A stretch of 7,723 bases of DNA, taken from an uncultured Ruminococcus sp. GTDB lineage: Bacteria > Bacillota > Clostridia > Oscillospirales > Ruminococcaceae. The DNA lies in NCBI GenBank assembly GCA_947174085.1, contig CAMWHN010000097.1:1-7723 (forward strand), given 5' to 3'. The notes below the pieces were generated by a model that made no database searches, had not been told where the DNA came from, and worked only from the letters and a program-made list of their open reading frames with translations. Positions 1-5,718 of the stretch are shown here, piece by piece. A program made the position numbers and the translations under genes. Within the stretch, counting starts at the first letter, position 1, and the number at the start of each line of letters is the position of its first letter.

Positions 1-35
1 ATAAGTTAATTTATTTATTTATTGAGTATTGTATA

Positions 36-413
36 CTATCCATATGTTAGAAATATTGGTGGTTCAATAAATAGCAAACGTTTGTTGAAATTACATATAT
101 AAATAGTTCGGTTACCACCAAATAGAGAATGATTTGAATATGGTGTTGGTATATCAAAAATTTGATGAGATGCTATAAGAAGTACTCCTGTACTAGCCAT
201 ATAAAATGTTAAGAAAAATGTTACATAACCAATTATATAGTTAAGTATTATAAAAGTAGCTTCCTTATTACTATCTAATGATTTATTATTCTTTGATGAT
301 TTTTTTACTGAAACTTTATCAATCTGTAAAAACTTTTTTATGATGAAAAAAAATGCAATGATATGTAATATAACAATTATCAAAACGATTAATCCTGTAA
401 AAATAATCTTCAT
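36..413 (-). CDS. Truncated copy of a small multi-pass membrane protein (paralogue of the gene at 553-1059)
   Basis: This encodes a 125-residue hydrophobic protein of no family I recognise. It aligns along its whole length with the 168-residue neighbour: the first 32 residues are about three-quarters identical, and the block TIYICNF (about 103-109) is shared. Membrane segments are likely at about 4-27 and 55-81, with a third beginning near 112. The connecting loop at 36-51 is rich in Ser, Lys and Asn and longer than in the neighbour. The protein ends at a TAG after ...FLTYG, where the paralogue reads ...FLPYGLNLLL. Bases past the stop still resemble the paralogue for several codons, then meet another in-frame stop, so the last third, including the fourth membrane segment, is missing. 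AGGAGA at 421-426 lies seven bases from the ATG. The intact promoter and ribosome site suggest it is still expressed, as a shortened product or a decaying gene. The function is unknown. Confidence 0.6.
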   Translation of the reverse strand: MKIIFTGLIVLIIVILHIIAFFFIIKKFLQIDKVSVKKSSKNNKSLDSNKEATFIILNYIIGYVTFFLTFYMASTGVLLIASHQIFDIPTPYSNHSLFGGNRTIYICNFNKRLLFIEPPIFLTYG

Positions 414-414
414 G

Positions 415-499
415 ATAGATTCTCCTGTCTAAAGTTTATAGTTTTGCTTCATTTAAAGTATACTAAAAAAATAATGCTATGTCAATAGACAATTAAAAC
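415..499. repeat. Direct repeat, copy A: promoter and leader duplicated with the membrane-protein gene
   Basis: This block matches 1061-1139. Positions 415-449 and 1061-1095 are identical at 34 of 35 bases, covering the ribosome-binding site and the transcribed leader. The match continues through the promoter with small indels and fades at about 499 (copy A) and 1139 (copy B). The gene was therefore duplicated together with its whole control region. The match ends where the mfd terminator begins in copy B, and copy A has no such hairpin. Confidence 0.8.
457..485 (-). promoter_or_regulatory. Sigma-A type promoter of the truncated membrane-protein gene
   Basis: Read on the minus strand, TTGACA (485-480) is separated by exactly 17 bases from TATACT (462-457). 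Transcription would begin near 450, giving a leader of about 35 nt before the ATG at 413. The arrangement matches base for base the promoter of the neighbouring paralogue at 1097-1125, apart from one change in the -10 box and a few in the spacer. Confidence 0.75.
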
Positions 500-552
500 T
501 CTTGGTGATTAATGAAAATAATAATAAAATATTTTGTGAAAAAGAATTGTTA

Positions 553-1059
553 TTATTTCCACATCCATGGCCATGTTGCCCAATCGTTTATAAGATCTCC
601 TAAAATCATAACGAATACACACAGTATAAAATTTCCAATCCCGATAATTATGCTAGGAAATATTTTCCATTTTGAAAGTCCTGTTTTTTTATACCATAAT
701 TTATAGAGTAGTAAATTCAGTCCATAAGGTAGAAATATTGCTGATTCAAGAAATATCAGACCTTTGATGAAATTACATATGTAAATAGTTTGGTTAAGAG
801 CGTAGTTTGAAAATAGTGTTGGTTTGTTAGAAATTCGAGGATATGCTATAAGCCATAGTCCATAAACAGCCACAAAAAGTGCTACTAAACCAATTATAGA
901 GTTAAGTATTACCGAAATATCTCCTGTAACAATACTCGCTGGTGAGTTTTTCATAGTAGCTTCATCAATCTTCAAAAATTTTTTTATGATAAAAACTATT
1001 GCAATTATATGTAATATAATAATCATCAAAAATATTAATCCTGTAAAAATAAGCTTCAT
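553..1059 (-). CDS. Small four-helix integral membrane protein, unknown function
   Basis: This is a complete 168-residue protein that I do not recognise. The hydrophobicity pattern suggests four membrane helices at about 4-26, 48-73, 95-118 and 133-157. There is a Lys-containing loop after helix 1 (KKFLKIDEATMK) and a basic loop between helices 3 and 4 (YKKTGLSKWK). The C-terminus is Trp-rich (ATWPWMWK). There is no cleavable signal peptide: helix 1 starts right after MKL and runs into KK. AGGAGA (1067-1072) is seven bases from the ATG. It has its own near-perfect promoter, so it is not part of the mfd operon although it lies just downstream of it on the same strand. No clear terminator follows the stop in the 50 bases before the next promoter. 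It could be a species-restricted envelope protein; transport, immunity and stress roles are all possible and none is shown. Confidence 0.75.
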   Translation of the reverse strand: MKLIFTGLIFLMIIILHIIAIVFIIKKFLKIDEATMKNSPASIVTGDISVILNSIIGLVALFVAVYGLWLIAYPRISNKPTLFSNYALNQTIYICNFIKGLIFLESAIFLPYGLNLLLYKLWYKKTGLSKWKIFPSIIIGIGNFILCVFVMILGDLINDWATWPWMWK

Positions 1060-1060
1060 A

Positions 1061-1139
1061 ATAGATTCTCCTGTCTAAAATTTATAGTTTTGCTTAATTA
1101 TACTAAAAAAATAGTGACATGTCAATAGAAAATTAAAAC
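1061..1139. repeat. Direct repeat, copy B: promoter and leader of the intact membrane-protein gene
   Basis: This is the partner of the block at 415-499. Identity is highest in the leader (1061-1095), higher than in most of the two coding regions. On the minus strand the leader can form a four-base TAGA/TCTA stem that leaves the AGGAGA ribosome site in the loop; this small structure is present in both copies. Confidence 0.8.
1097..1125 (-). promoter_or_regulatory. Consensus sigma-A promoter of the intact membrane-protein gene
   Basis: On the minus strand, TTGACA (1125-1120), a 17-base spacer and TATAAT (1102-1097) form an exact consensus promoter. The start point should fall near 1090, about 31 bases before the ATG. 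It lies a few bases downstream of the mfd terminator, so the gene is insulated from mfd transcription but can be transcribed strongly by itself. Confidence 0.8.
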
Positions 1140-1164
1140 CCTGCTGAACATACAGCAGAGTTTT
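1135..1164 (-). terminator. Intrinsic terminator of the pth-mfd operon (bidirectional in form)
   Basis: CTGCTG (1141-1146) pairs with CAGCAG (1153-1158) around the six-base loop 1147-1152. After one C/A mismatch the stem continues with C1139-G1160 and four A-T pairs. The hairpin begins five bases after the mfd stop codon. On the minus strand it is followed by GTTTTAATTTT, and on the plus strand by seven T, so it could act in both directions. Only the minus orientation has a gene ending at it in this window. Confidence 0.75.
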
Positions 1165-1169
1165 TTTAA

Positions 1170-4100
1170 TTATATTGCATCACGCATTGTAAAAATTGCT
1201 TCTTGCATGAGTTTCGCCGGAGATTGTCCGGAAATTAATTTAATACTAATATAAGGCTTATCTTTGCAGACAAATAAAATTCTTCTGCCATATTTTGCAG
1301 ATAACGCTGTAATTTGTTCAGGTTCAGGAGAATGAATATAAAATTGCAGACTTGCATTTCTTTGTGTAATTTCTGTAATCCCAAGTGCAACAGCACAATT
1401 TCTTAATAAAGATATTTTAATTAATCCTGTAATCGCTGTTGGCGGTTCGCCGTAACGGTCTATTAATTCGTCAATTAATTCTGTTTCGTCATGTTCATCA
1501 CGAACAGTTGCAATTTTACGATACATGTCAATTCTGGAAGAAGTACTTGTAATATAATCTTCTGGGATATAAGCTTCCATTTGAATATCTACAGTACAAG
1601 AAGAATTTTTTTGAATTTTTTCGCCTTTTACTTCAGCAATGGCTTCATTCAGCATTTGCATGTACATATCATAGCCAACAGTTTCCATATGTCCATGTTG
1701 TCGACCGCCTAAAATACTGCCTGCGCCTCGGATTTCAAGGTCACGCATAGCAATTCTGAAACCTGAACCAAATTGTGTAAATTCACGCATAGCTTCTAAT
1801 CGTTTTGAAGCAATTTCTGAAAGTACTTTATCACGCTTAAATAAAAAATAGGCATAAGCTCTGCGATTAGAACGCCCCACACGTCCACGGAGCTGATATA
1901 ATTGACTTAATCCAAGTCTGTCAGAATCTTCAATAATTAATGTATTCACGTTAGCAACATCAACACCAGTTTCTATAATTGTCGTACAGACTAAAATATC
2001 AATTTCAGATTCTACAACTTGTTGCCAAATATCTGACATTTCTGTTTCAGATAATCTGCCATGTGCAATGGCAATTCTTGCTTCTGGAAATAAATTTTGA
2101 ATTTTATTCGCACAATTCGCAATAGTATCAATTCTGTTATGAATATAATATACCTGTCCGCCACGTTTTAATTCTCTGGAAATTGCTTGCATAATAATGC
2201 TATCTTGATATTCTGTTACATAAGTCTGCACTGGATATCTGTCTTGCGGAGGGTCAGCTAATACAGACATATCACGAATGCCGGACAAAGCCATATTCAA
2301 CGTTCTGGGAATCGGCGTTGCAGAGAGTGTTAATACATCAATGCCGGAAAAAATTTGTTTAAATTTTTCTTTATGCGCAACACCGAAACGCTGTTCTTCG
2401 TCAATAATTGCTAAGCCTAATGCATGAAATTTTACGTCTTTCTGAACAATTCTATGTGTGCCAATAATTAAATCAATTTTGCCTTTTTCTAAATCTGCAA
2501 GAATTTTTTTCTGTTCTTTGGGGGTTCTGAATCTTGATAACATTTCAATTCTGACTGGCATTTGGTCAAAACGCTGTATTGCAGTTTTATAATGCTGTAA
2601 TGCTAATACAGTCGTTGGTGCAAGAATAGCACATTGCCTGTCGCTTAGAATGCATTTCATAGCTGCACGGAATGCAACTTCTGTTTTGCCAAATCCAACA
2701 TCACCGCAAAGTAATCTGTCCATAGGTCTGGGACGTTCCATGTCAGATTTAATTTCCTGAATACTTTGTAACTGGTCATCTGTTTCTGCATAGGGGAATC
2801 TTTCTTCAAAATTATGTTGTATTTCGTCATCTGGACAAAATGCGTATCCCTCACTTTTTTCACGTTTGGCATAGAGTTTCATTAATTCTTCTGCCATGTC
2901 TTTGACGGCTTTGCGAACGTTATTGCAAGTTTTCTGCCATTGCGGAGAAGATAAGCGATTTAATTTTACTGCACTATCGTCTTGTGCGCCAATATATCTT
3001 GATACTAAATCTAATTGTGTGACAGGAACATAAAGCTTTTCTGTTCCGGCATATTGAATGGTAATATAATCTTTTGCAATGCCTTCCATTTCGAGCTTGT
3101 GAATGCCTAAAAATCTGCCTACTCCGTGCATCGCATGAACAACTAGGTCATTGGGGTGTAAGTCTGCAAGCGTTTGAATTTCCATGCCGGCTTTATGTTT
3201 GTGACGGCGTTTGCGAGCAGTATGCATTTTTGTCTGGACAATTAGAGCTGTTTTATTTTCCGGATAAGAAAAACCACTGGAAATACTTTTTGCTGTAATT
3301 AAAACAGCTCCAGCCGGACAAGAATCTGTTTTATTGGCAATAAAACAACGAATATTACTCTCTTGTAAATCTTTTGCTAAAATTGGCAAAGTTTTTTCAC
3401 TGCCGACAGCTAATACTACCCGATAATCATGTGAAAGATATTCTTGTAAATCTTCCAGTAATTGCCTGATTTCACCGCCCCAAGTTGCATTTTGCATAGC
3501 TTGCATACTAATAATTTTTCTAAATGGGATTCTCTCACTGCCTTGTAAAAATTGGCTTAGATAAACACAAGTTTTCGATTCCAGCATAGTTTGAAATTCT
3601 ACAAAATCAAGCATATTGCCATCAAGATTTTTACATAAAATGCCGTCTTCATAGAGTAATTTTAAATCTTCCCGAAGCTGTACTGTAAGTGCTTGTGCAT
3701 GGCGATTAATATCCGGAAATTCACAAAATAATACAGCTCCTGTAATATAATTTAATACTGTCGTTGTTTTGTCAGGATAAATTAAATCATAATATTTATC
3801 TATATTGGCAAGCTGTAAACCAGAATCTAATCTCGCAATATCTTGTAATAAATTTGCCTGAATTTTATCTTTGCGTTTGCTTCTAACCTGATTAGAAAAT
3901 TTTTGAATTGCTTGCTTTAAATTTTCTGGATTGTAAAGCAATTCTGAAGCAGGTGAAATCATAATTTCTTGAATAGAATCCGTTCGGCGTTGTGTTTCTG
4001 TATCAAAATAAGAAATAGTGTCTATTTCGTCACCGAATAATTCAATACGAACAGGCTGTTGCATTTGTACCGGAAAAATATCTATAATTGCACCTCTGAT

Positions 4101-4625
4101 AGCAAATTGCCCTTTGCCCTCTACTGTTTCACAACGAGTATAGCCGGCAGATATTAATTTTTGACCTAATTCATGTAAATCAATTAGGCTGTTCAAGTCT
4201 AATTTAATATGCGAAGAAATTAATAATGCAGGTGGTATTGTTGGCTGTAAACATGCTTCTATACTGGCTAAAATAATTTTCACTTGGTTTTGAGAGATTG
4301 CACTTAATACATGTAAACGTTCTTGTTCATATTCTGTAGATTTACTCTCTGCTGAAGTAAATAACATTTCTTTTGCAGGGTAATATAATGCAATTGTTTC
4401 GCCAAACATGGCATTAATATCTGTACAGAGTTTAATCGCTTCTGCTTCTGTGCTTGTAATAAATAAAATAATTTGTTCCTGTTCTACAGCAGTTGTCAGT
4501 GCAAGTTGTGCTTTATGAATTGCCGAAAGACCTGTGACACAAACAGGTGTTTCACCAGTATGTAACGATTCGGCAAGTCGTTTCCAGTCGGATAATTCTT
4601 GAAATGTTTCTGTGAAAAAATTCAT
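1170..4625 (-). CDS. mfd: Transcription-repair coupling factor Mfd
   Basis: Mfd is an ATP-driven DNA translocase that pushes RNA polymerase stalled at a DNA lesion off the template and recruits UvrA, so that nucleotide excision repair favours transcribed strands. The 1151-residue length is normal for the family. The N-terminal UvrB-like region includes GQFAIRGAIIDIFP (about 172-185), part of the UvrA-binding module. A basic stretch (471-477) precedes the RNA-polymerase-interaction domain (about 490-545, with VVHAMHGVGRFLGI and LYVPVTQLD). The RecG-like motor follows: Walker A GDVGFGKT 641-648, DEEQ box 742-745, SATPIPRT 768-775, TTIIETGVDV 881-890 and QLRGRVGRS 911-919. The translocation (TRG) motif region spans about 949-980, and the C-terminal inhibitory domain fills the rest. 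All motor residues look intact. AAGGAGA at 4631-4637 is five bases from the ATG. It lies 29 bp after pth in the same orientation, so it is probably cotranscribed, the classic Gram-positive pth-mfd order. Confidence 0.98.
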   Translation of the reverse strand: MNFFTETFQELSDWKRLAESLHTGETPVCVTGLSAIHKAQLALTTAVEQEQIILFITSTEAEAIKLCTDINAMFGETIALYYPAKEMLFTSAESKSTEYEQERLHVLSAISQNQVKIILASIEACLQPTIPPALLISSHIKLDLNSLIDLHELGQKLISAGYTRCETVEGKGQFAIRGAIIDIFPVQMQQPVRIELFGDEIDTISYFDTETQRRTDSIQEIMISPASELLYNPENLKQAIQKFSNQVRSKRKDKIQANLLQDIARLDSGLQLANIDKYYDLIYPDKTTTVLNYITGAVLFCEFPDINRHAQALTVQLREDLKLLYEDGILCKNLDGNMLDFVEFQTMLESKTCVYLSQFLQGSERIPFRKIISMQAMQNATWGGEIRQLLEDLQEYLSHDYRVVLAVGSEKTLPILAKDLQESNIRCFIANKTDSCPAGAVLITAKSISSGFSYPENKTALIVQTKMHTARKRRHKHKAGMEIQTLADLHPNDLVVHAMHGVGRFLGIHKLEMEGIAKDYITIQYAGTEKLYVPVTQLDLVSRYIGAQDDSAVKLNRLSSPQWQKTCNNVRKAVKDMAEELMKLYAKREKSEGYAFCPDDEIQHNFEERFPYAETDDQLQSIQEIKSDMERPRPMDRLLCGDVGFGKTEVAFRAAMKCILSDRQCAILAPTTVLALQHYKTAIQRFDQMPVRIEMLSRFRTPKEQKKILADLEKGKIDLIIGTHRIVQKDVKFHALGLAIIDEEQRFGVAHKEKFKQIFSGIDVLTLSATPIPRTLNMALSGIRDMSVLADPPQDRYPVQTYVTEYQDSIIMQAISRELKRGGQVYYIHNRIDTIANCANKIQNLFPEARIAIAHGRLSETEMSDIWQQVVESEIDILVCTTIIETGVDVANVNTLIIEDSDRLGLSQLYQLRGRVGRSNRRAYAYFLFKRDKVLSEIASKRLEAMREFTQFGSGFRIAMRDLEIRGAGSILGGRQHGHMETVGYDMYMQMLNEAIAEVKGEKIQKNSSCTVDIQMEAYIPEDYITSTSSRIDMYRKIATVRDEHDETELIDELIDRYGEPPTAITGLIKISLLRNCAVALGITEITQRNASLQFYIHSPEPEQITALSAKYGRRILFVCKDKPYISIKLISGQSPAKLMQEAIFTMRDAI

Positions 4626-4654
4626 AAATTTCTCCTTATGTTATCAAAAAAATA

Positions 4655-5278
4655 TTATGCATTATATAAATTCATGGCTTTTTCAGTTTGATGATTCAGC
4701 ATTAGTTTTAAACATTCACAAGCATTGGCACAAGAAATTTGCATTTGTAATAATTCTTTGTCTGTGAATTTGCTTAATACCCAATCTGCAAGATTCATGT
4801 TTTTATTAGGCTTTTTGCCAACACCTAATTTAATTCTAGCAAAATCTTCTGAACCTGTTAATTCAATAATACTTTTAATGCCATTATGTCCGCCGGCACT
4901 GCCTTTTCTGCGAATGCGCAATTTGCCTACTGGTAAAGAAATATCATCAAATATAATAATCACTTGACTAATATCTATTTTATAAAATTGCATTGCCTGT
5001 ACGACAGCTTCACCGCTATTATTCATATAAGTTTGTGGTTTGAGTAATAAACAACGTTGTTCCGCAAGTGTCAAATCTGTACAGTAAGATTTAAATTTCA
5101 TACGATTGACTTGTACTTGCTCCTGATTTGCAAGTGTGTCAATTGCCATAAATCCAGCATTATGACGGGTATTTTCATAAATCATACTGGGATTGCCTAA
5201 CCCAACAATTAGCCACTGGGGTTTTCCTGTAGCAAGCTTATTTTGTTCTAACTGTGCAAAAATATCCATAATTCCCAT
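4655..5278 (-). CDS. pth: Peptidyl-tRNA hydrolase (Pth, bacterial type)
   Basis: This cytoplasmic esterase cleaves peptidyl-tRNA that drops off ribosomes, recycling tRNA. The 207-residue protein has the family signature: GLGNP at 26-30 (N29), catalytic His in NTRHN (H39), PQTYMNNSG at 81-89 (N86), DDISLPVG with D111 as the residue that activates His, and SAGGHNG at 127-133 (N132). All expected active-site residues are present. Compared with Escherichia coli Pth the GLGNP block lies about 18 residues further in. The extra N-terminal stretch MGIMDIFAQLEQ looks helical. The chosen ATG has AAGGAG (5287-5292) eight bases upstream; starting at Met4 would put that site 17 bases away. It is first in a two-gene unit with mfd. 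Confidence 0.97.
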   Translation of the reverse strand: MGIMDIFAQLEQNKLATGKPQWLIVGLGNPSMIYENTRHNAGFMAIDTLANQEQVQVNRMKFKSYCTDLTLAEQRCLLLKPQTYMNNSGEAVVQAMQFYKIDISQVIIIFDDISLPVGKLRIRRKGSAGGHNGIKSIIELTGSEDFARIKLGVGKKPNKNMNLADWVLSKFTDKELLQMQISCANACECLKLMLNHQTEKAMNLYNA

Positions 5279-5326
5279 GATTTCAGCTCCTTTTTAGATT
5301 TGATTTTTTCATATAACAGTTTCAGA

Positions 5327-5344
5327 CGGTACAATATTGCACCG
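5327..5344 (-). promoter_or_regulatory. Dyad / hairpin in the pth-mfd 5' leader
   Basis: CGGTaCAATATTGcACCG is an 18-bp near-perfect palindrome: 16 of 18 positions are symmetric. It lies about 16-33 bases downstream of the predicted pth start point. In the minus-strand RNA the odd pair becomes a G-U wobble, so a seven-pair hairpin with an AUAU loop can form. An outer ACAG/CTGT pairing (about 5316-5319 with 5346-5349) can extend it. It could be a repressor operator or an RNA structure affecting stability or translation. It is not followed by a U-run, so it is not a terminator. Confidence 0.4.
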
Positions 5345-5366
5345 CCCTGTAAGAAATATTAATTTT

Positions 5367-5395
5367 ATTATAACATGTTTCTGAAAATTTTGCAA
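5367..5395 (-). promoter_or_regulatory. Promoter of the pth-mfd operon (extended -10)
   Basis: On the minus strand, TTGCAA (5395-5390), a 17-base spacer and a perfect TATAAT (5372-5367) preceded by TGT form an extended -10 promoter. Its start point near 5360 gives an mRNA leader of about 80 nt before pth. The -35 box matches consensus at four of six positions. Confidence 0.65.
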
Positions 5396-5462
5396 GTCTT
5401 TCGCAAATGTTTTTCTATTTCGACAATAAATTTATATTAGTCAGCTAAATTTCAAAAAAAGC

Positions 5463-5491
5463 TTGCCAATTCTGCAAAAATCTGGTATAAT
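5463..5491 (+). promoter_or_regulatory. Promoter of the leader ORF-corA unit (extended -10)
   Basis: TTGCCA (5463-5468), a 17-base spacer and TATAAT (5486-5491), with TGG directly before the -10, make a strong extended promoter. Transcription should begin near 5498. That gives about 107 nt before the leader ORF and about 192 nt before corA, an unusually long leader for this window. No better rightward promoter lies between here and 5605. Confidence 0.7.
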
Positions 5492-5496
5492 AAAAA

Positions 5497-5533
5497 AGTT
5501 AAGAATTGTCTTTATGCGAAAATAGTCTTAACT
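5497..5533 (-). terminator. Inverted repeat: terminator-like hairpin on the minus strand, 5'-end hairpin of the corA leader on the plus strand
   Basis: AGTTAAGA (5497-5504) and TCTTAACT (5526-5533) are perfect inverted repeats around a 21-base interval. Read leftward, the stem is followed directly by a run of T (5496-5491), the form of a weak AT-rich intrinsic terminator, and it sits just after the start point expected for the promoter at 5542-5570. Read rightward, it lies at the very 5' end of the corA transcript. The stem has only two G-C pairs, so termination would be inefficient. Which strand matters is not decided by the sequence. Confidence 0.4.
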
Positions 5534-5541
5534 CCAGTGTT

Positions 5542-5570
5542 ATTATATCAAAAAACAAGTATCTTGTCAA
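5542..5570 (-). promoter_or_regulatory. Extra perfect-consensus promoter facing the corA promoter
   Basis: On the minus strand, TTGACA (5570-5565), a 17-base spacer and TATAAT (5547-5542) preceded by TGA are an exact consensus with an extended -10. The start point near 5535 lies inside the corA leader and points toward pth. The hairpin at 5497-5533 follows at once. The RNA would therefore either end after about 45 nt, antisense to the corA mRNA 5' end, or read through the corA promoter into pth-mfd. On the plus strand the same bases include the small hairpin ACAAG-TAT-CTTGT (5555-5567). Confidence 0.6.
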
Positions 5571-5604
5571 GAAAAATTAAAAATTTAGTTTGGAGGTGAA
5601 TTAT

Positions 5605-5718
5605 ATGAATATCGACCCTGATGGGTGGGCGGAAATTTTCAAATACGCAAGCAGAAAATTTCTGTTTGCAAAGAAAGGCGGTAATAATTATGATTCACTT
5701 TTACCAAACACAAGATAA
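5605..5718 (+). CDS. Short leader ORF (37 residues) overlapping the corA start
   Basis: The ORF begins MNIDPDGWAEIF and ends at TAA 5716-5718. GGAGGTGA at 5592-5599, fully complementary to the usual 16S rRNA 3' end, lies five bases before the ATG; this is the strongest ribosome site in the window. The ORF overlaps the corA start by 29 bases in another frame. The product has an acidic Asp-Pro-Asp head, then a segment with alternating aromatic and basic residues (about 8-24, with W8, F12, F19, F21, K13, R17, K18, K23, K24) that could form a cationic amphipathic helix. There is no signal peptide or known domain. Position and overlap suggest a regulatory leader peptide whose translation controls corA. 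A free-standing small protein is the alternative. I recognise no family. Confidence 0.55.
   Translation: MNIDPDGWAEIFKYASRKFLFAKKGGNNYDSLLPNTR
5632..5669 (+). promoter_or_regulatory. Mutually exclusive RNA hairpins inside the leader ORF, just before the corA ribosome site
   Basis: Hairpin A pairs GAAATTTTC (5632-5640) with GAAAATTTC (5654-5662), nine perfect pairs with a 13-base loop. Hairpin B pairs GCAAGCAGAA (5647-5656) with TTCTGTTTGC (5660-5669), ten pairs including one G-U, with a three-base loop. They share 5654-5662 and cannot coexist. Hairpin B ends four bases before the AAAGGCGG site of corA (5674-5681). A ribosome on the leader ORF would melt both. Neither is followed by a U-run, so the effect, if any, should be on translation or RNA stability. 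Confidence 0.45.

Larger units (their letters stand above)
5279..5604. other. Divergent intergenic control region between pth and the corA leader ORF
   Basis: No gene of credible length lies in these 326 bases. The region holds promoters for both flanking units (5367-5395 leftward, 5463-5491 rightward), an additional leftward consensus promoter (5542-5570), a dyad in the pth leader (5327-5344) and a perfect 8-bp inverted repeat (5497-5533). Positions 5396-5460 are AT-rich and I see nothing distinct in them. Confidence 0.7.

Noticed and set aside
512..706. Plus-strand ORF of 64 codons
   Set aside because: It lies opposite the intact membrane-protein gene, has no SD and reads as the complement of hydrophobic codons.
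1491..1712. Plus-strand ORF of 73 codons inside mfd
   Set aside because: It is antisense to the conserved end of the Mfd motor and the start of the C-terminal domain, with no ribosome site.
2657..2872. Minus-strand ORF of 71 codons in another frame of mfd
   Set aside because: It is a frame shadow of the Mfd helicase region; mfd itself is intact across it, so there is no frameshift.
3074..3298. Plus-strand ORF of 74 codons inside mfd
   Set aside because: It is antisense to the RNA-polymerase-interaction domain of Mfd, with no SD or protein-like features.
4725..4967. Plus-strand ORF of 80 codons inside pth
   Set aside because: It is antisense to the conserved Pth core.
5283..5312. Tiny minus-strand ORF (MKKSNLKRS) just before pth
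   Set aside because: It has no ribosome site and nine codons, and its end simply overlaps the pth SD.
5450..5480. Second minus-strand terminator (TTGC/GCAA followed by seven T)
   Set aside because: The stem is only four pairs and overlaps the corA -35 region, too weak to call.
5621..5689. In-frame upstream ATG extending corA by 23 residues
   Set aside because: There is no ribosome site before 5621, the added residues have no CorA character, and the ATG at 5690 has AAAGGCGG at good spacing and begins a typical CorA N-terminus.
5498..5690. Known Mg2+ riboswitch (M-box) or another metal riboswitch upstream of corA
   Set aside because: None of the conserved M-box, yybP-ykoY or NiCo core sequences could be recognised in the leader. 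A covariance-model search would settle it.
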